Positions 60,509 through 64,000 of a stretch of DNA of 64,000 nt are shown here, piece after piece. Origin of the DNA: Delftia tsuruhatensis NBRC 16741 (GTDB lineage: Bacteria > Pseudomonadota > Gammaproteobacteria > Burkholderiales > Burkholderiaceae_C); NCBI RefSeq assembly GCF_001571325.1, contig NZ_BCTO01000030.1:1-64000 (forward strand), in the 5' to 3' direction. The translations under genes and the position numbers were made by a program. Within the stretch, counting starts at the first letter, position 1. Each line of letters starts with the position of its first letter. The notes under the pieces are model-generated. The model made no database searches. It was not told the origin of the DNA and worked only from the letters and a program-made list of their open reading frames with translations.

Positions 60509-62159
60509 TTCGAGCGCACCCGCAACCACCGCCTCCGGCAGCTTCGCGCCGCTGCGACAGCCCGTGTTCGCCGTGCTGTGGGCGGCCACGGTGCTGGGCA
60601 ATATCGGCAGCTTCATGCGCGATGTGGCCAGCTCCTGGATGGTGACCGAACTGTCGGCCAGCCCGGCCGCCGTGGCCCTGATCCAGACGGCGGCCACGCT
60701 GCCCATCTTCCTGCTGGCGATTCCGGCCGGCGTGCTGTCCGACATCCTGGACCGCCGGCGTTTCCTGATCGGCATCCAGATCCTGCTGGCCGCCGTCAGC
60801 GCCAGCCTGCTGCTGCTGGCACGCACCAACACGCTGACCGTGGAGTACCTGGTGGCGCTGACCTTCGTGGGCGGCATAGGCGCGGCGCTGATGGGGCCGA
60901 CCTGGCAGTCCATCGTGCCCGAGCTGGTGCCGCGCAGCGACCTCAAGAACGCGGTGGCGCTGAACTCGCTGGGCATCAACATCGCACGCGCCCTGGGCCC
61001 TGCGGCCGGCGGCCTGCTGCTGGCCAGCTTCGGCGCGGCGGCGGCCTACGGTGCGGACGTGGCCAGCTACGTGTTCGTGATCGCCGCGCTGGTCTGGTGG
61101 AAGCGCCCCAAGGCCGAGGCATCGGCCCTGAACGAGCAGTTCTTCGGCGCCTTTCGCGCTGGCCTGCGCTATGCCCGCTCCAGCCGCGAGCTGCATGTGG
61201 TGCTGCTGCGCGCCGCCGTGTTCTTCCTGTTCGCCAGCTCGGTCTGGGCCCTGCTGCCGCTGGTGGCGCGGCGCATGCTGGGCGGCTCGGCAGGCTTTTA
61301 CGGCGTGATGCTGGGCGCCGTGGGCGCAGGCGCCATCCTGGGCGCGCTGCTGCTGCCGCGCCTGCGCAAAAGGTTGGATGCCGATGGCCTGGTGCTGCTG
61401 TCCTCCGTGCTCAGCGCCGCCGTGATGGCCGCGCTGTCCACCGCGCCGCCGCAATGGGCCGCCGTGCTGCTGATGCTGGTGCTGGGCCTGGGCTGGATCA
61501 TTGCGCTGACCACGCTCAACGGCGTGGCCCAGGCGGTGCTGCCCAACTGGGTGCGCGGCCGGGGACTGGCCATCTACCTGATGGTGTTCAACGGCGCCAT
61601 GGCGGGCGGCAGCCTGGCCTGGGGGCTGTTCGCGCAGGGCGTGGGCATTCCCACGGCGCTGCTGATCGGCGCGGCGGGCCTGGTGGCCATCTCGCTGGTG
61701 TTCCACCGCATCAAGCTGCCCACGGGCGAGGCGGACCTGCAGGCCTCCAACCACTGGCCCGAGCCGCTGCTGGCCGAACCGGTGGCCCATGACCGTGGCC
61801 CGGTAATGATCCAGGTGGAGTACCAGGTGCGCCGCGACGACCTGCCAGCCTTCATCGAGGCCATGCAGCATGTGGCACGCGAGCGGCGGCGCGACGGCGC
61901 CTATGCCTGGGGCATTGCCGAGCACACGGGCGAGCCGGGCCGGGTGATCGAGTGGTTCCTGGTGGAGTCCTGGGCCGAGCATCTGCGCCAGCACCAGCGC
62001 GTGTCCAGGGCCGATGCCGATCTGCAGGCCCAGGCGCTGCGCTTTCATATCGGCCCCGAGCGGCCCGTGGTCCACCACTTCCTGGCGCTGGATGCCGCCA
62101 GTGCTGCCAGTGCCGCCAGCGGGCCTGCGCAGGCACCGGCGCACGGCCACGCCCACTGA
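60498..62159 (+). CDS. MFS transporter (MFS_3/EntS-like) with C-terminal ABM-like domain
   Basis: 553 aa. Residues 15-415 form 12 membrane helices of the DUF894/EntS branch ('FAVLWAATVLGNIGSFMRDVASSWMVTEL', 'GVLSDILDRRRFLIG' as motif A, 'GPTWQSIVPELVPRSDLKNAVALNSLGINIARALGPAAGG'). Residues about 430-530 form a soluble dimeric alpha/beta unit like antibiotic-biosynthesis monooxygenase domains ('VMIQVEYQVRRDDLPAFIEAM', 'RVIEWFLVESWAEHLRQHQRV'). The end is Ala/His-rich (APAHGHAH). It is probably an exporter. Its start overlaps doxX by 11 bases, completing the plus-strand operon. Confidence 0.88.
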   Translation: MTADSSAPATTASGSFAPLRQPVFAVLWAATVLGNIGSFMRDVASSWMVTELSASPAAVALIQTAATLPIFLLAIPAGVLSDILDRRRFLIGIQILLAAVSASLLLLARTNTLTVEYLVALTFVGGIGAALMGPTWQSIVPELVPRSDLKNAVALNSLGINIARALGPAAGGLLLASFGAAAAYGADVASYVFVIAALVWWKRPKAEASALNEQFFGAFRAGLRYARSSRELHVVLLRAAVFFLFASSVWALLPLVARRMLGGSAGFYGVMLGAVGAGAILGALLLPRLRKRLDADGLVLLSSVLSAAVMAALSTAPPQWAAVLLMLVLGLGWIIALTTLNGVAQAVLPNWVRGRGLAIYLMVFNGAMAGGSLAWGLFAQGVGIPTALLIGAAGLVAISLVFHRIKLPTGEADLQASNHWPEPLLAEPVAHDRGPVMIQVEYQVRRDDLPAFIEAMQHVARERRRDGAYAWGIAEHTGEPGRVIEWFLVESWAEHLRQHQRVSRADADLQAQALRFHIGPERPVVHHFLALDAASAASAASGPAQAPAHGHAH

Positions 62160-62209
62160 AGCGTTGCGGCAGGCCTGCCCCTGGCCTGCGCCCGGCCTGC
62201 CAGGACACC

Positions 62210-62848
62210 TCAGCGGATATCCAGCCGCTCCAGCGCACGCACCAGGTCGGCCAGCGTGCGCACCTGCATCTTGCGCATGGCCTGGCTGCGGCGCACCTTG
62301 ACCGTGATTTCGCTCACGCCCAGGTCTGCCGCGATCTGCTTGTTCAGCAGGCCGCGCACCACGCCCACGACCACTTCCTGCTCGCCGGGCGACAGCGACT
62401 GCCAGCAGGCGCGCAGCGCCTGTTCGCCGGCGTCCAGCGCGCGGCGCTGGCGGTCCAGGGCAATGCCCTGCTGGATGGCGTCGAGCAGGTCCTGGTCGCG
62501 GAAGGGCTTGGTCAGGAACTCGATGGCGCCGGTCTTCATGGCCTCCACGCTCATGGGAATGTCGCCATGGCCGGTGATGAAGATGGTGGGCAGCTTCAGG
62601 CCCAGCTCCAGCATCTGGCGCCGGAAGTCCATGCCGCTCTGGCCGGGCATGCGGATGTCCAGCACCAGGCAGGCCGGACCTTGCGGCGGATTGCGCGTCC
62701 AGTCGTCCAGAAACTCGCGCGTGGCGCCGAAGGCGCGCACGCACAGGCCCACCGAGGCCAGCAGGTCCTCGATGGCTGCGCGCACCGAGGGGTCGTCATC
62801 GACGATGTAGACCAGTGCCTCGGCTTCGGCGGTGGAGGGTTCAGCCAT
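62210..62848 (-). CDS. Two-component response regulator, FixJ/NarL type
   Basis: 212 aa. The receiver (10-130) has 'YIVDDDPSVRAAIEDLL', phosphoacceptor in 'LVLDIRMPGQSG', 'FITGHGDIPMSVEAMK' and Lys in 'LTKPF'. The C-terminal LuxR HTH reads 'LSPGEQEVVVGVVRGLLNKQIAADLGVSEITVKVRRSQAMRKM'. The FixJ-type hinge 'GDIPMSV' is evident. It overlaps the end of the kinase gene by 8 bases and converges on the MFS gene, so control of the stress cluster is possible but unproven. Confidence 0.92.
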   Translation of the reverse strand: MAEPSTAEAEALVYIVDDDPSVRAAIEDLLASVGLCVRAFGATREFLDDWTRNPPQGPACLVLDIRMPGQSGMDFRRQMLELGLKLPTIFITGHGDIPMSVEAMKTGAIEFLTKPFRDQDLLDAIQQGIALDRQRRALDAGEQALRACWQSLSPGEQEVVVGVVRGLLNKQIAADLGVSEITVKVRRSQAMRKMQVRTLADLVRALERLDIR

Positions 62849-63941
62849 GGCGCAATCCCGCGGAAGGCCTGGCGCCCGTGGCCGGGGCGCAGGCGATGGT
62901 GACGTGAAAAGCCGTGCCCCCGCGCCCGTCCTCGCGGTCCGTGGCCCAGATGCGGCCGCCGTTGGCCTCGGCCATGTGGCGGCAGATGTTCAGGCCCAGG
63001 CCCATGCCGTCGGGCTTGGTGGTCCAGAAGGCGTCGAACAGGTGGGTGCGGGCCAGGGGCGACAGGCCTTCGCCCGCATCGGCCACGGTCAGCACCAGCT
63101 GCTGGCCCAGGGCCTGCGTGGCGATGGCGATGCGCCGCTGCGCTGCCGGTGTGTGCTGCATGGCGTCCATGGCATTGAGCAGCAGGTTGGCCAGCACCTG
63201 CTGGATCTGCACGCGGTCGGCCCAGGCCGGCTGCAGCGCGGTCGCCAGCTGCAGGTCCAGGGCCACGCCGCGCCGGTCCAGCTCTGCGACGGACAGGCGG
63301 GCCATTTCGCGCACGGCCTCGTTGAGGTCGAAGGACTGCCGGCTGGGTGCGTCTCCGCGTGCCATGCTGCGGATGCGGGCGATGACATCGCTGGCGCGCT
63401 GCGCATCGCCCAGGATGCGCTCCAGCGCCTGGCCGGCCTTGGCGAGGTTGGGCGGCTCCTGGGCCAGCCAGCGCTGGCAGGCGTTGCCGCTGGTGACGAT
63501 GGCCGCCAGCGGCTGGTTGACCTCATGGGCGATGGAGGCCGTCAACTGCCCCAGGCTGGTGGCCTGGGTGATGCGCAGCAGCTGGGTGCGCGCCGCATGG
63601 GCCGCGTTCTGGGCCGCCACCATCTTCAGGCCCAGATAGGCCGTGATGGCAATGGCCAGGATGCTGATCACCATGTTGATCAGTCCGGTGCGATAGGCAC
63701 CGGCAGGCGTGAGCGCAAAGCTGGCCAGGGTCAGCACGATGCACAGCGCCGTGAGGCCGATGACCACGCGCGGGCTGAACCAGCGCACCGCCACCAGGAT
63801 GATGGCGGTGTGGAACACGGCGGCCGCCACGGCGTAGTCGGTCAGCGTGTCCAGCGCGAAGATCGCGGCCATGGCGACGCCCATGGCCGCCAGGATCAGG
63901 GCCCGGGGCCAATGGGGAAAGCGGCGCAGAGCGGTGGTCAT
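62841..63941 (-). CDS. Membrane sensor histidine kinase (FixL/DctB-like core)
   Basis: 366 aa from ATG 63941. Four to five membrane helices fill 10-125 with almost no periplasmic loop, so it senses within the membrane or through the bilayer. HisKA 'LTASIAHEVNQPLAAIVTSGNACQRWL' is at about 150, followed by HATPase ('LLNAMDAMQH', 'DAGEGLSPL', 'DGMGLGLNICRHMAEANGG'). A TTG 48 bases upstream would add 16 residues. The upstream region lies beyond the window, so the operon start is not seen. Confidence 0.9.
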   Translation of the reverse strand: MTTALRRFPHWPRALILAAMGVAMAAIFALDTLTDYAVAAAVFHTAIILVAVRWFSPRVVIGLTALCIVLTLASFALTPAGAYRTGLINMVISILAIAITAYLGLKMVAAQNAAHAARTQLLRITQATSLGQLTASIAHEVNQPLAAIVTSGNACQRWLAQEPPNLAKAGQALERILGDAQRASDVIARIRSMARGDAPSRQSFDLNEAVREMARLSVAELDRRGVALDLQLATALQPAWADRVQIQQVLANLLLNAMDAMQHTPAAQRRIAIATQALGQQLVLTVADAGEGLSPLARTHLFDAFWTTKPDGMGLGLNICRHMAEANGGRIWATDREDGRGGTAFHVTIACAPATGARPSAGLRHG

Positions 63942-64000
63942 GGCGTGCAGGGAAAAGGAATGGACTGTCAGCTGCCAATTCTCATTCAAGAAGGCGCTGC

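Overview
This is a 64-kb stretch of a GC-rich chromosome. Gene content and order (dusB-fis-purH, rubredoxin-thiD-hemL, yqgE-ruvX-pyrR-pyrB-pyrX, pilGHIJ-chpA, an IPTL-CTERM protein, a frequent CCCCCTC/GAGGGGG intergenic repeat) point to a betaproteobacterium of the order Burkholderiales, most likely Comamonadaceae and close to Delftia, Acidovorax or Comamonas. The genus is an inference from family resemblance; no rRNA or tRNA gene lies in the window. About fifty protein genes are supported.

Layout. 0.5-5.2 kb: an exported beta-propeller protein with an IPTL-CTERM tail, then a tyrosinase paired with a DUF2182 membrane protein. 5.2-18.3 kb: accessory signalling genes (double-HTH regulator, soluble PAS-PAS chemoreceptor, roadblock-like protein, membrane chemoreceptor, GAF-GGDEF diguanylate cyclase, QseBC-like two-component pair) interrupted by small metabolic or unknown genes. 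This part ends in a two-gene operon that encodes an ABC ATPase fused to a tyrosine/dual-specificity phosphatase, followed by a second roadblock-like protein. 18.5-27.5 kb: an HtrA protease, an ArsC-family protein, a purine block (NCS2 permease, 8-oxoguanine-type deaminase, LysR regulator) and a divergent FbpB/FbpC iron-transport pair around a Fur-box-like palindrome.

27.6-35.4 kb: a SiaABC-type phosphatase/kinase/phosphoprotein partner-switch without an adjacent siaD, then a minus-strand operon yqgE-ruvX-pyrR-pyrB-pyrX-plsC-like-GNAT. 35.5-47.0 kb: a photolyase and the type IV pilus chemosensory operon pilG-pilH-pilI-pilJ-chpA. 47-55 kb: housekeeping genes (rubredoxin, thiD, hemL, tag, a cytochrome c, purH, fis, dusB, a lipoprotein and a DedA-like membrane protein). 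55-62 kb: a LysR gene divergent from a six-gene plus-strand cluster (pirin, isochorismatase-like hydrolase, XapX, amidohydrolase, DoxX, MFS), then a FixLJ-like two-component pair at the edge.

A recurring theme is surface and biofilm behaviour: pilus chemotaxis, two further chemoreceptors, a diguanylate cyclase, the Sia partner-switch and two roadblock proteins. The best candidate for an undescribed system is the ABC-ATPase/phosphatase fusion with its roadblock partner at 16.3-18.3 kb. Other points of interest are a 22-bp intergenic hairpin between purine genes, the tyrosinase/DUF2182 pair, and several clean palindromes that look like operators.
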